Positions 10,392 to 20,696 of a stretch of 55,081 bases of DNA are shown here, one piece after another. The notes beneath the pieces are model-generated. The model saw nothing but the letters and a program-made list of their open reading frames with translations, did no database searches and was not told the origin of the DNA. The position numbers and the translations under genes were made by a program. Every line of letters starts with the position of its first letter. Position 1 is the stretch's first letter. The DNA is taken from assembly GCA_010031735.1 (NCBI GenBank), contig RGZB01000010.1, forward strand, positions 1 to 55,081. The letters run 5' to 3'. This DNA is from Pseudomonadota bacterium (GTDB lineage Bacteria > Pseudomonadota > Alphaproteobacteria > Rickettsiales > RGZB01).

Positions 10392-11453
10392 TTAACGGGC
10401 GTTCGACGGGCGGAGCTTATCCGCTGCATCATCACCGACGACTTTGGCAAAGGTTACGACCTGCACGAAATCATCCTGATCCTTGTGCGCGAACTTGAGT
10501 TTATCCTGGTTCGCTAAGCCACTGGGCTTGATACCACGTTTTGCAGGAACAAAGGTTTTCGATTGTCTGCCGGACGGAACAGTAGGCGTATCTTCAGACA
10601 CCGAGGCGGTCTTGGATTTCGCGCTGATTTTATTGAAGCTCCGGTCGAGCAGCATCCGCATGGACATATCGCGGGATTTCGCGGTCTTGCCGCCCATCAC
10701 CACAGCGACGATCTCGCTGCCGCCACGGCGTGCGGTGGTGACCAGGTTGTAACCGGACGCATTCACATAACCGGTCTTACCCGCTACGGCGCCCTTATAG
10801 CTTGCGAGCACATGGTTGTGTGTGCGGTACAGGCGACCATTATATTTGAACGAGGTTTGGGATAGCAGGTTGAAATATTGCGGGAAGTCGCGTTCGATCG
10901 CGATCATCAGGCGCGCGAGGTCTTTCGCGGTGGTGACCTGACCGGGATGGAAGAGGCCAGAAGCATTTTTAAACGTGGTATTGCGCATACCAAGCTCGTG
11001 GGCACGTTCAGTCATCATCTGTGCGAATTTCCACTCGCTGCCGCCGATCGCTTCGCCCAGGACTACGGCGCTATCATTGGCTGAGCGCACGACCAGGCTT
11101 GCAATGGCTGTACTGACTGTGAGCTTTTGGCCACGGCGGAGTGCTAAATTCATGCTCGGTTGGTCCGCGGCATGCGCACTGACCGGTAAGAACTCGTTCA
11201 TCGAAAGCTTGTTATTCTCGAGAGCCTCGAAGGTGAGATAGAGCGTCATGAGTTTGGTAAGTGATGCGGGATAGCGCAGTTTATCGGCATTTTCCTGCTG
11301 GAGAACATTGCCCGAAGGCATATGTACAACGAGTGACGCATACTTACGTGCATCCGGACGCAGAGAGACTTTTTTCCGTGCCGCGAGCGCAGGATTGGAA
11401 ACCAGTAATAATGCTGTAATTACAGCAAGATATAGAAATTTGAAGCAGCGCAT
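10392..11453 (-). CDS. D-alanyl-D-alanine carboxypeptidase (penicillin-binding protein 5/6 family)
   Basis: Signal peptide; SxxK in RYPASLTKLMTLYLTFEAL; SAN in VVRSANDSAV; KTG in VAGKTGYVNASGYNL. Confidence 0.9.
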   Translation of the reverse strand: MRCFKFLYLAVITALLLVSNPALAARKKVSLRPDARKYASLVVHMPSGNVLQQENADKLRYPASLTKLMTLYLTFEALENNKLSMNEFLPVSAHAADQPSMNLALRRGQKLTVSTAIASLVVRSANDSAVVLGEAIGGSEWKFAQMMTERAHELGMRNTTFKNASGLFHPGQVTTAKDLARLMIAIERDFPQYFNLLSQTSFKYNGRLYRTHNHVLASYKGAVAGKTGYVNASGYNLVTTARRGGSEIVAVVMGGKTAKSRDMSMRMLLDRSFNKISAKSKTASVSEDTPTVPSGRQSKTFVPAKRGIKPSGLANQDKLKFAHKDQDDFVQVVTFAKVVGDDAADKLRPSNAR

Positions 11454-11609
11454 TATACCCACAGCTCATGTATCATCGTCTAAATAAATTACATGATTGG
11501 TTTTCAAAACACAATATATAGATTTATCAAACGGGTGGACGGTTATAGGTTGATTCCATATGCGCTGGAAGGTAAGAGAGGTGTGATCAAAACGAGAGAA
11601 GGCCGCCGT

Positions 11610-12617
11610 ATGTATAATTTAGGATCGTTTCCCCGCCTAAGACTTCGTCGCAACCGGTTGCAGGATTGGTCGCGCCGCATGGTGGCAGAGAATCACCTGA
11701 CTGTGAACGATCTTGTGCTTCCGGTATTCGTACAGGAAGGGAAAAACACCGCGACCCCGATCGCCTCTATGCCGGGCATCAGCCGGATGACGATTGATTT
11801 GCTCGTAAAGCATGTTCGCAAAGCGGAGGATTTAGGTATCCCGGCAGTGGCGGTGTTCCCGGTCGTGGACGGCAAGAAGAAAAGCCTGGATGCTAAAGAG
11901 GCGCTCAATCCTGATAACCTTGTATGCCGCGCAGTTTCTGAACTGAAAGCCAAAGTGAAGAATATCGGCCTTATCTGCGATGTAGCGCTAGACCCCTATA
12001 CCTCGCATGGCCATGATGGCCTGGTGAAAGGCGATCAGATATTGAATGATGAAACGGTCGAGATGCTCGCCAAACAAGCGGTATTGCAAGCACGCGCGGG
12101 TTTCGATGTGGTTGCCCCTTCCGATATGATGGATGGCAGGATCGGTGCCGTGAGGGATGCCCTGGATGACAAAGGGCTCACGAATATCCGTATTATGTCC
12201 TACGCGGCGAAGTATGCTTCGAGCTTCTACGGTCCTTTCCGTGATGCGATCGGTTCACGCACGAACCTGGGGGGTGCCAATAAACGAAGCTACCAGATGG
12301 ACCCTTCCAATAGTGACGAGGCGCTCCGCGAAGTGGCGCAGGACATCCAAGAAGGTGCGGATATGGTGATGGTAAAGCCGGGGATGCCGTATCTGGATAT
12401 TGTGCGGCGCATCAAAGAGCGCTTCCCGGTGCCCGTTTTTGCCTATCAGGTGAGCGGCGAATATGCTATGATAAAGGCCGCAACCGATATGGGCTGGTTT
12501 GATAGCGATACGGCGATGATGGAGAGCCTGATTGCTTTCAAACGAGCTGGTGCTACGGGTATATTCACCTATGCGGCGATAGAGGTTGCGACGGCACTTG
12601 GCAGCCGAAGGAAATAA
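11610..12617 (+). CDS. hemB: delta-aminolevulinic acid dehydratase (porphobilinogen synthase)
   Basis: RLRRNRLQDWSRRMVAENHLTVNDLVLPVFV, LICDVALDPYTSHGHDG, VMVKPGMPYLDIV, FAYQVSGEYAMI. Confidence 0.95.
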   Translation: MYNLGSFPRLRLRRNRLQDWSRRMVAENHLTVNDLVLPVFVQEGKNTATPIASMPGISRMTIDLLVKHVRKAEDLGIPAVAVFPVVDGKKKSLDAKEALNPDNLVCRAVSELKAKVKNIGLICDVALDPYTSHGHDGLVKGDQILNDETVEMLAKQAVLQARAGFDVVAPSDMMDGRIGAVRDALDDKGLTNIRIMSYAAKYASSFYGPFRDAIGSRTNLGGANKRSYQMDPSNSDEALREVAQDIQEGADMVMVKPGMPYLDIVRRIKERFPVPVFAYQVSGEYAMIKAATDMGWFDSDTAMMESLIAFKRAGATGIFTYAAIEVATALGSRRK

Positions 12618-12644
12618 CATATAACTAACGAGTGGGCGAATATC

Positions 12645-13721
12645 ATGCTTTCTTGCCGTACGTTTTTCTTCTTGTCTGTCATTCTGGCAACATTATCGTT
12701 TTTCCCACCTCAGGGCATGTGTGCAAGCGACGTGCAGTTCCTGCAACGGGATAACCTCCAAGTCAAAATATTCGCGCCCAGCGATATCGCGGCACAAACC
12801 GAAAAAGCCGAAAAGGGCAATGACCCAGATGCGCAATATGTGCTCGGTTATATGTATTACTACGGCAGTGGCGTTCCTCAGGATAAGTTGAAAGGCCAGG
12901 CATACGTCGAAAAGTCGGCGGAAGCAGGTAATGGGGATGCGATGTATCTGTTGGTGCGCATCAACGAGGATAGTGGTGCCCGCACGACGGCACTCGACTG
13001 GCTGTTCAAGGCGGCAAAAGCGCGTAACCCGAATGCGTGGTTCCTGCTCGGTTCTTACTACGAGACCGGCAACGGCGTGTTCGTGGATATGGATAAAGCG
13101 CGCAAATGGTATGAGGCTGCCTATGAAGCCGGCATCTTGAATGCGAAGATCAAACTCGCGTTCATGTATCTGCAAGGCAGGGGTGTGAAGAAAGACCTGA
13201 ACCGAGGGATCCAGCTGGTGGAAGAATTCGAACCACTCGTCGATAAGGATACGCAGTTCAGCACGTGGCTGCTCCTCCAAGACCTCTATACCCAAAAAGC
13301 CAATGGCCAGTTTGATGAAAACGTCGTGAAGTGGCAGACGAAAGCCGCAGAAGCAGGCCATGCACCGGCACAATTCTCGCTCGCTGAAGCTTACATGAAC
13401 GGTACCGGCGTGAAACAGGATTATGATCAGGCGAAGAAATGGTACGAGATGTCGGCTGCTGGTGGCAACACCATCGCGATGACACGCCTTGGATATATGT
13501 ACGGTAACGGTAATGGCGTGCCGGTGGATTACCAAAAAGCCGTGGAGTGGTATACGAAAGCAGCCGATAGCGGCAGTTCGGAAGCGGCATGGAACCTTGG
13601 TAACCTCTACATGGGCGGTTATGGCGTCACCAAGGACGTAGAGGAAGCGAACCGCTGGTTCGCACGTGCGGATTTCTTACGCGAACGCGAAGATCGCGAA
13701 CGCGGTAGGCCCAGCTATTAA
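12645..13721 (+). CDS. secreted Sel1-like repeat protein
   Basis: N-terminal signal peptide; repeated A..LGYMYYYGSGVPQDK..A..W..KAAEAG units. Confidence 0.88.
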   Translation: MLSCRTFFFLSVILATLSFFPPQGMCASDVQFLQRDNLQVKIFAPSDIAAQTEKAEKGNDPDAQYVLGYMYYYGSGVPQDKLKGQAYVEKSAEAGNGDAMYLLVRINEDSGARTTALDWLFKAAKARNPNAWFLLGSYYETGNGVFVDMDKARKWYEAAYEAGILNAKIKLAFMYLQGRGVKKDLNRGIQLVEEFEPLVDKDTQFSTWLLLQDLYTQKANGQFDENVVKWQTKAAEAGHAPAQFSLAEAYMNGTGVKQDYDQAKKWYEMSAAGGNTIAMTRLGYMYGNGNGVPVDYQKAVEWYTKAADSGSSEAAWNLGNLYMGGYGVTKDVEEANRWFARADFLREREDRERGRPSY

Positions 13722-13745
13722 GCGCTGAAAGATAACCCCATCCCC

Positions 13746-15578
13746 ATGCCACGTTCGAAAAAACGCAAGCACCTCCGAATGCCTACGGCGTTTCAATCGT
13801 ATGCCGTATTCTTCGTACTGTATCTTTCGATACTGTTTATCCATGATGCCGCGGAGAACCGAACGGTCACCAAATTCCTTTCCGCCGCGAAACCGGTCAA
13901 ATTGCAGCCGTATACCACGCCCATCACCTCCCGCGATCAAGTGACGTTCCCGAGCCCGCTTTCGGCGCAAGATGTCACGCTCTACACGCATATCTTCCAG
14001 CTGCAACAGCAAGGTAAATGGCCAGAGGCCGACCTCGAGATCGCAAAACTCGAATCGCCGATCTTGAAAGGGTATGTGTTGGCGCAGCGCTACCTACATA
14101 AAAGCTACGTCCCAACGGAAGAGGAACTGCTGAACTGGATCGATCTCTATTCCGATCATCCGCAGGCCCATGCCGTATACAAAGTCGCGGCGCAGTTCAA
14201 CCCGACTTACGGCGAAGTCGGCCAGGAGATGAAAAAGGACTATCTCTCTGGCTTCGGCGATAACAGCGTGCAGACCGGCAGTATCGAATATATGTTCGAC
14301 AAGGCGTATTGGGGTGACCGCACCGAGGCGCGTGCGATTTGGAGAAAGGTGAACCATATGGTGAGCGCCGGCCGTGTGAAAGATGCCCACCGCCAGCTGC
14401 ATTCGGAGATGACCAACCGCCTGTTCAAAGATAAAGAGATCGGCATGGCCAATTGGGCGATTGCTAATGGCTATTTCGCGCAAGGCAATGATGCACAGGC
14501 CTACCGGGCGATCATCGAAGCGATACGTGACGCGAACAATGCGGTGCCCGAGATGTATAATAGTGCAGGCATCATCGCGTGGCGCCTGGAGCGCCTCAAA
14601 GATGCCGCGAGCCACTTCGAACATATGTCGGAAGCAAAGGGCGCTTCCGAATGGGATGCATCCGCCGGTGCTTTCTGGGCCTACCGTAGTTACAAACGTC
14701 TTTCGCAGCTGAAAAAATCCCAGGCCATGCTTGAGCGTGCAGCGGAATATCCACGTACATTCTATGGAATGCTTGCACTTAAACTGCTTGGCCGTCCGCT
14801 CGATGCGAAATGGAAATGGCCGACCCTTGATGAAAACCAACGTAAGAATGTGTTGCTGCTTCCCGGTATCAAGCGTTCGCTAGCGTTACGCCAACTGGGC
14901 ATGCGCAAGGAAGCGGAAGAGGAACTACGCAAACTCTTCCCGCAACTCTCACGCAGCATGAAACAGACAATGATCTCGGTCGCGCGCGAAATGGGCTATC
15001 CGGTGCTCGAGCTTCGCATGTCGAGCATGATATTCAGTCGTGGCAATTATAACCATGATTATGCGGCCTATCCGATGCCGCCGTGGAAACCAGAGAACGG
15101 ATTCATCGTGGACCCGGCACTGCTCTTCGGTATCGCACGGCATGAATCGGGCTTCTATGCCAGTGTGAAAAGCAAAGCCGGTGCAGTGGGCGTGATGCAG
15201 TTGTTACCGAAGACGGCGAGCTTCATTTCGCGCCAGGGCAGGATTTCGTATAAAGAAAGTGACCTCACCGATCCGGTGAAGAACCTCACGCTCGGTCAGG
15301 AATATGTAAAGTATCTTTTGAAGAAGAGCGATATCAACGGCAACCTTTTCCTTTTCCTGGCTGCCTATAATGCCGGAGAGACCAAGCTGATACGCTGGCT
15401 GGATGATACGAAATTCAAGAACGATCCGCTGCTTTTCATCGAATCGATCCCGGTACGAGAGACCCGCAATTATATCGAAAGAGTGATGGCGAATTATTGG
15501 ATGTACCGTGATAGACTTGGCGAATCAAGCACGTCGATGGACGATATCGCGAACGGGAAGTGGCCTTATTATGAGTAA
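13746..15578 (+). CDS. soluble lytic murein transglycosylase (Slt-type)
   Basis: C-terminal SLT motifs ALLFGIARHESGFYASVKSKAGAVGVMQLLPKTA and AAYNAGETKLIRWL. Confidence 0.9.
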   Translation: MPRSKKRKHLRMPTAFQSYAVFFVLYLSILFIHDAAENRTVTKFLSAAKPVKLQPYTTPITSRDQVTFPSPLSAQDVTLYTHIFQLQQQGKWPEADLEIAKLESPILKGYVLAQRYLHKSYVPTEEELLNWIDLYSDHPQAHAVYKVAAQFNPTYGEVGQEMKKDYLSGFGDNSVQTGSIEYMFDKAYWGDRTEARAIWRKVNHMVSAGRVKDAHRQLHSEMTNRLFKDKEIGMANWAIANGYFAQGNDAQAYRAIIEAIRDANNAVPEMYNSAGIIAWRLERLKDAASHFEHMSEAKGASEWDASAGAFWAYRSYKRLSQLKKSQAMLERAAEYPRTFYGMLALKLLGRPLDAKWKWPTLDENQRKNVLLLPGIKRSLALRQLGMRKEAEEELRKLFPQLSRSMKQTMISVAREMGYPVLELRMSSMIFSRGNYNHDYAAYPMPPWKPENGFIVDPALLFGIARHESGFYASVKSKAGAVGVMQLLPKTASFISRQGRISYKESDLTDPVKNLTLGQEYVKYLLKKSDINGNLFLFLAAYNAGETKLIRWLDDTKFKNDPLLFIESIPVRETRNYIERVMANYWMYRDRLGESSTSMDDIANGKWPYYE

Positions 15579-16188
15579 AAAATTGCCGGATTATGCATTG
15601 GAGCAAAGCCTCGGCCTGCCGACCGCAGGCGTAGACGAGGCAGGCAGGGGGCCTTGGGCCGGGCCGGTGGTGGCTGCAGCCGTGATGTTCACGGGTAGTC
15701 ATATCCCAAAAGGCATCAACGATTCCAAAAAATTATCGCTCCCAAAACGTGAGCAGCTGTTCGATGCCATCCATGCTTCGGCAGTAGTGGGCGTGGGTAT
15801 CGCTGCGGTCGAAGAAATCGACGCACTGAATATATTACAGGCAACCAAACTTGCAATGAAACGCGCAGTGACCGCTATGCCAAGGGAGCCGCAGGCGATA
15901 CTCATCGACGGCAACCAGCCGATCGAATGGCACGGCAAGGTGCAGACCGTGGTAAAGGGCGATGCTATCAGCGTGTCGATCGCGGCGGCATCCATCATCG
16001 CGAAAGTCACCCGCGACCGCATCATGTGTGAGTTGCATGAACAGTTCCCGCACTTTGGTTGGGCGAACAATGCAGGATATGGTACGCCGGAACATATATC
16101 TGGCCTGGCGGCACATGGTGTGACCGTCCATCACCGCAAAAGTTTTGCGCCCGTGAGGAAGTTGCTGCAGGAAATGCAAGATGCCTGA
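15571..16188 (+). CDS. rnhB: ribonuclease HII
   Basis: AGVDEAGRGPWAGPVVAAAVMF, INDSKKLSLPKREQLF; probable start ATG 15571. Confidence 0.95.
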   Translation: MSKKLPDYALEQSLGLPTAGVDEAGRGPWAGPVVAAAVMFTGSHIPKGINDSKKLSLPKREQLFDAIHASAVVGVGIAAVEEIDALNILQATKLAMKRAVTAMPREPQAILIDGNQPIEWHGKVQTVVKGDAISVSIAAASIIAKVTRDRIMCELHEQFPHFGWANNAGYGTPEHISGLAAHGVTVHHRKSFAPVRKLLQEMQDA

Positions 16189-16525
16189 TAACCAAGATAC
16201 CCCTAAGCGCAAGCATTTCGGGCCTACGAAGGTAGCACAGATCCTGCCGGATGTAGTAAAGCCGATCTATAAGCAGAAAGGTGATATGCTCGCCCGCATG
16301 ATTGCCGAGTGGCCGAGTGTGGTCGGGGAAGATTTTGCCAATGTGTCGATGCCTGCCAGACTGCAATTCCCGAAAGAAGAGCAGGTGGGGGGTACACTCT
16401 ATATAAAGGTGTATGGCGCGCATGCCCTTGAGATCAGTCACCAGTTGCCACAGATGATCGAACGCATCTCGGTCTTTTTCGGCTATAAACTGGTGGCAGA
16501 TATCCGGATACTGCAGCAGGGCTAA
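16181..16525 (+). CDS. DUF721 / DciA-family protein
   Basis: MLARMIAEWPSVVGEDFANVSMPARLQF...GTLYIKVYGAHALEISH matches DUF721 pattern. Confidence 0.75.
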   Translation: MPDNQDTPKRKHFGPTKVAQILPDVVKPIYKQKGDMLARMIAEWPSVVGEDFANVSMPARLQFPKEEQVGGTLYIKVYGAHALEISHQLPQMIERISVFFGYKLVADIRILQQG

Positions 16526-16595
16526 TCTTTTTCTGGAGTTTGGCTTTTGCTTATGGCACACTCCGGCCGAATTCACACGATAAAGAGGTTTCCTT

Positions 16596-17795
16596 ATGTT
16601 CCGTCTACTCGCCCTGACTGTTGGTGCACTGATGATCGCAAACCCGGTGTTTGCCGAAGATAAAGCCCACGACCACAGCCATGCACCGAATGTTCCGGTA
16701 GAGGCAAAAAAAGTAGCAGACCCGAAAAACCCCGTCGTGAAGACACCGGAAGGTGAAAAACCGAAGGCTGTCGCTGAAGAACTGGCGCCGCGCCCGAAAA
16801 CCTTAGAGAAAATCACCGCGGAACTGGGCAAGGTCCAACCTACCGATGTGGTGATCGGTAAACCGGATGCAGCGGTGACCATCATCGAATACGCATCCTT
16901 CTCGTGCATCCACTGTGCGCACTTCTATAATGATGTGTTCCCGACCATCAAAGAAAAATACATCGATACCGGCAAAGTGAAGCTGGTGTTCCGCAACTAT
17001 CCGCTGAACGAACCGGCACTGCGTGCGTCACAACTCGTACGCTGTATCGATAAAGACAAAAAAGAAGGCCATATCAAGACGTTGTTCAAAACCATCGAGA
17101 AATGGGCATTCGAGAAAGACTTCCTCGAGAAACTCCGCAGCATCGCGAAAATCGGTGGCATGACGGATAAAGATTTCGATGCCTGCATGAAAAACAAAGA
17201 TGTGGAAAATTCCATTCTTGCTGAGCAACTTATCGCGACCAAGAAACTGAATATCCAATCCACGCCGACCTTCTATGTGAATGGCAATCTTTTCGAGAAT
17301 GTACCGAAGGATAAGTTCATCGAAGGTTTAGAGCGTGCGATCGCGGGTAAAGAGCCGCTGAAATCCGATGCGAAAGCGGATGCAAAAGCACCGGCAGCGC
17401 CGGCAGCGAAATCCGACGAAAAATCAGAATCTAAACCGGCACCGGCTGCCCCGGGTTCGTATGTTCCCACACGAATTTTACCCCTGCTTAGGTTCATGTC
17501 CGACACCAACGAAAAACCAAGCCTAGAGGCGCTCAAAGACAAGATTGACGCCGCCAAGGCGAAGGAATCGGGCGCGGACGTTGAGCAAAGCAGCGCGGTT
17601 GCCAGTCCTACCCGGATCAGCCTTGAGCTTTTTTCCGGTGTATTCGTGGGCACCGGCATGGGGTATTTTTTGGATAAGTGGCTGGGAACTTCCCCCCTTT
17701 TTCTGATTATTTTATTTTTCCTGGGCGCGATTGCCGGCGGTCTGAACATCTACCGCATTGCAAAAACCCCGATTGATGACGAGAAAAAAGAGTAA
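16596..17795 (+). CDS. DsbA-family thioredoxin-like protein (aa 1-300) continuous in frame with AtpI-like F0F1 assembly protein (aa 301-399)
   Basis: Signal peptide; CIHC (FSCIHCAHFYNDVFPTIKEKY); Ala/Pro/Lys linker; in-frame ATG 17496 starting MSDTNEKPSLEALKDKID...FSGVFVGTGMGYFLDKWLGTSPLFLIILFFLGAIAGGLNIYR (AtpI type). Confidence 0.85.
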   Translation: MFRLLALTVGALMIANPVFAEDKAHDHSHAPNVPVEAKKVADPKNPVVKTPEGEKPKAVAEELAPRPKTLEKITAELGKVQPTDVVIGKPDAAVTIIEYASFSCIHCAHFYNDVFPTIKEKYIDTGKVKLVFRNYPLNEPALRASQLVRCIDKDKKEGHIKTLFKTIEKWAFEKDFLEKLRSIAKIGGMTDKDFDACMKNKDVENSILAEQLIATKKLNIQSTPTFYVNGNLFENVPKDKFIEGLERAIAGKEPLKSDAKADAKAPAAPAAKSDEKSESKPAPAAPGSYVPTRILPLLRFMSDTNEKPSLEALKDKIDAAKAKESGADVEQSSAVASPTRISLELFSGVFVGTGMGYFLDKWLGTSPLFLIILFFLGAIAGGLNIYRIAKTPIDDEKKE

Positions 17796-17797
17796 CG

Positions 17798-18541
17798 ATG
17801 GCAGAGCACGCACAACATAGCCCGATGGCGCAATTCGAAGTGAAGCCGATTTTCCCGCTTCAGCTCGCTGGCCATGACATCAGCTATACCAACGCGTCCC
17901 TGTTCATGACCCTGGCGGTCGTGGCGGTGGTGCTCTTCCTTGCTGCCGGTATGCGTAAACGCGCACTCGTGCCGGGCCGCTTCCAATCGATGGCGGAACT
18001 CTCCTACGAATTCGTGACCAACATGATCAAAGACAATATCGGTGCCTCAGGCCGCCAGTATTTCCCGATCATCTTCACGCTTTTCATGTTCGTGATCACC
18101 TGTAACCTGCTCGGCATGCTGCCGTACAGCTTCACGGTGACGAGCCAGATCGTCGTGACCTTTGCCTTCGCTGCTATGGTGTTCCTCGGTGTCACCACCA
18201 TCGCTTTCGTCCGCCATGGTGTGGACTTCCTCAAATTCTTCGTACCGGCCGGCGCGCCGGGCTGGATCGCACCGCTCATGGTGTTCATTGAACTTCTCGC
18301 ATATCTCGCACGCCCCGTGACGCTCTCGGTTCGTCTGGCTGCCAACATGATGGCTGGCCACACGATGCTGAAAGTGATCGGCGGGTTTGTAGTGGCACTG
18401 GGCTTCACTCTCGGGTGGATGCCTTTCCTGCTGCTGACACTGCTGACCGGCTTCGAAATCTTCGTGGCTGTACTGCAGGCGTATATCTTTACGGTGCTGG
18501 TGTGCGTGTATCTGAACGATGCGCTGCATCTGCATCACTAA
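17798..18541 (+). CDS. atpB: F0F1 ATP synthase subunit a
   Basis: PVTLSVRLAANMMAGHTMLKVI and FEIFVAVLQAYIFTVLVCVYLNDALHLHH. Confidence 0.96.
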   Translation: MAEHAQHSPMAQFEVKPIFPLQLAGHDISYTNASLFMTLAVVAVVLFLAAGMRKRALVPGRFQSMAELSYEFVTNMIKDNIGASGRQYFPIIFTLFMFVITCNLLGMLPYSFTVTSQIVVTFAFAAMVFLGVTTIAFVRHGVDFLKFFVPAGAPGWIAPLMVFIELLAYLARPVTLSVRLAANMMAGHTMLKVIGGFVVALGFTLGWMPFLLLTLLTGFEIFVAVLQAYIFTVLVCVYLNDALHLHH

Positions 18542-18582
18542 ACGAAACTACTAATTTAACGACTTTAAGAAAGGGTACTACT

Positions 18583-18810
18583 ATGGAAGGTGAAGCTTTA
18601 AAATATATCGGTGTTGGTCTCACGACGCTCGGCATGATGGGTGCTGCAATCGGTGTGGGTAACATTTTCGTTGCAATGCTGAATGGCATCGCTCGTAATC
18701 CTTCTGCTGAAAGCAAACTCGCGAAATACGTTTACGTAGGTGCTGGTCTTTCTGAAGCAATGGGTCTGTTCGCACTCGTGATCGCACTGATCATGATGTT
18801 CGCTGTATAG
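18583..18810 (+). CDS. atpE: F0F1 ATP synthase subunit c (75 aa)
   Basis: GMMGAAIGVGNIFVAMLNGIARNPSAESKL; start at ATG 18583 inside ORF 18415-18810. Confidence 0.95.
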   Translation: MEGEALKYIGVGLTTLGMMGAAIGVGNIFVAMLNGIARNPSAESKLAKYVYVGAGLSEAMGLFALVIALIMMFAV

Positions 18811-18848
18811 TTTAGTCATAACGGACAACTACCCTTAAAAGGAACGTT

Positions 18849-19373
18849 ATGCCACAGTTGGATCCCTCCAGCTTTCTATCGCAGCTTTTCTGGCTCGCTA
18901 TCACCTTCTCGGTGCTCTATGTAATGCTGTCGAGAGTTATCCTGCCGACGATCAGCAGGGTGCTCCAGACGCGTCAAGAACGCATCACAAACGACCTCGA
19001 GAAGGCCGACAGCATCCGTCGTGAGGCGGAGAAGATGGCTGTGGAATACGAAGCACAGCTGGCGGAATCGCGCGCGAAGGCACAAACGATGATCGCTGAG
19101 ACAGTGAAGAAGCTGGATCAGGAATCGCAAGCGCGCCGCGATGAGCTGGATGGCGTACTGCAACGTAAAGTAAGCGATGCGGACAAGAAGCTGCAAGCAA
19201 GCCGTGCTGCTGCAATGGCGAAACTGGAACCGCAAGCCGTGGAACTGGTGACGATGATTGTGAACGAGGTGAGTAACCTCAAGATCACCCAGAAGCAAGC
19301 CGAAGATGCTGTGAAGAACGTTTCTGTCAGTGGGTCGTATGAAATGCCATCCAAAATGGCAGCAGGGGAGTAG
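18849..19373 (+). CDS. F0F1 ATP synthase subunit b'
   Basis: N-terminal TM then long Ala/Glu/Lys coiled coil; operon position after atpE. Confidence 0.88.
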   Translation: MPQLDPSSFLSQLFWLAITFSVLYVMLSRVILPTISRVLQTRQERITNDLEKADSIRREAEKMAVEYEAQLAESRAKAQTMIAETVKKLDQESQARRDELDGVLQRKVSDADKKLQASRAAAMAKLEPQAVELVTMIVNEVSNLKITQKQAEDAVKNVSVSGSYEMPSKMAAGE

Positions 19374-19376
19374 GTC

Positions 19377-19865
19377 ATGCATTTCGAATTCGATGCGAAG
19401 TTCTGGGTTGGTATCGCGTTCATCAGCTTCATTGCGCTGATCGCGAAACCGGTAGGCCGTATCATCGTTGCAGGCCTCGATAAGCGCGGCAACCGCATCC
19501 AGAACGACCTGGATGAAGCGGTACGCTTACGTGAAGAAGCGCAAGCGCTCCTTGCAGGCTACCAGAAGAACCAGAAGAAAGCGCTCTCGGAAGTGGAGGA
19601 AATCCTGGCCCACGCACGTAGCGAAGTCGCACGCGTGACCAAAGAGACCCGCGAAAATCTGGAAAAAGAACTCTCCCGCAAAACAGAACTCGCGATGCAG
19701 AAAATCGCGCAGGCCGAAACCTCCGTGGTGCAGGAAATGCGCGATACACTGGTCGATATGGTGACACAGGCTTCTAAAAACGTGATCTCCGCAAACCTCA
19801 GCAAGGACAAAGCCGAGAGTCTGCTCTCGAACTCGATCGCTGAAGTTGGCCGCAAGCTGCACTAG
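19377..19865 (+). CDS. atpF: F0F1 ATP synthase subunit b
   Basis: FDAKFWVGIAFISFIALIAKPVGRIIVAGLDKRGNRIQNDLDEAVRLREEAQALLAGYQKNQ. Confidence 0.9.
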   Translation: MHFEFDAKFWVGIAFISFIALIAKPVGRIIVAGLDKRGNRIQNDLDEAVRLREEAQALLAGYQKNQKKALSEVEEILAHARSEVARVTKETRENLEKELSRKTELAMQKIAQAETSVVQEMRDTLVDMVTQASKNVISANLSKDKAESLLSNSIAEVGRKLH

Positions 19866-19886
19866 AATCTTAGGAGGTTGCCAATC

Positions 19887-20684
19887 ATGCGCCTCCGTTT
19901 TCTTCTTATTTCTGTCCTCTATCTCCTGCCCTCCCTGGCACAGGCCGCGGCATGGCTGCAGCCGGAAGGCAATGTACAGCTGATTGCCAACGCTTTCCTT
20001 TATAGCACCGATGAAGCATTCGACGGGAATGGCAAACGGCAGAAGGCCGACCGCTTCACCAAGCTTGAGTTCAATCCGTACCTTGAATGGGGATATAGCA
20101 AAGACATTACGCTTGGGATCAGCCAGAGTTACCAGCACCTCTCACAACAGGATGATACGAACACTGGCCTTGCCGACACGGAGATGTTCCTGCGTACGCC
20201 TTTGTGGCACAGGAAAGATGCGATTCTGTCGGTGCAGCCGCTCATCAAAATCCCTGGTGCTTATGACAGCAATGCGTCGCCTGCACTTGGGAACGGCCAA
20301 GTGGATGCGGAACTACGCCTCCTTTACGGACAAGGATTTGCATGGCAAGGGCAGCACCATTTTGTGAATCTCGAGGCAGGGTATCGCAAACGCCTCGAGG
20401 AGCCAGCAGACGAAGTGCGTTTCGATGCGACGTTGGGGCTGCATTACACGCCGGAGTGGATGGCGTTACTGCAGAGTTATAACACGTTCGCGGTGGGTTC
20501 GCGTGCGGGCGGGCCTCTCAATCTCTCGAATTCCAGTGACTATGATTTGAACAAAATCCAGCTCTCAGCGGTGTATAGTTTTACGCCAGATATGTCCGTG
20601 CAAGCAGGGGTGTTCAGCCACGTGATGGGCGAAAATACTGGTGTTGGCGAGGGTTTGGTGCTATCGTTCTGGAAGAACTTCTAG
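19887..20684 (+). CDS. putative outer-membrane beta-barrel/transporter-like protein
   Basis: Signal peptide MRLRFLLISVLYLLPSLAQA; alternating amphipathic strands; terminal aromatic residue (LSFWKNF). Confidence 0.65.
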   Translation: MRLRFLLISVLYLLPSLAQAAAWLQPEGNVQLIANAFLYSTDEAFDGNGKRQKADRFTKLEFNPYLEWGYSKDITLGISQSYQHLSQQDDTNTGLADTEMFLRTPLWHRKDAILSVQPLIKIPGAYDSNASPALGNGQVDAELRLLYGQGFAWQGQHHFVNLEAGYRKRLEEPADEVRFDATLGLHYTPEWMALLQSYNTFAVGSRAGGPLNLSNSSDYDLNKIQLSAVYSFTPDMSVQAGVFSHVMGENTGVGEGLVLSFWKNF

Positions 20685-20696
20685 CGGTTTATATTT

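Noticed and set aside
12693-13535. 280-aa minus-strand ORF
   Set aside because: Antisense to the Sel1-repeat gene; its apparent repeats mirror the sense-strand repeats.
18849-19865. Two adjacent similar ATP synthase b genes as a possible recent duplication
   Set aside because: b' and b subunits side by side are normal for alphaproteobacteria and the sequences are well diverged.
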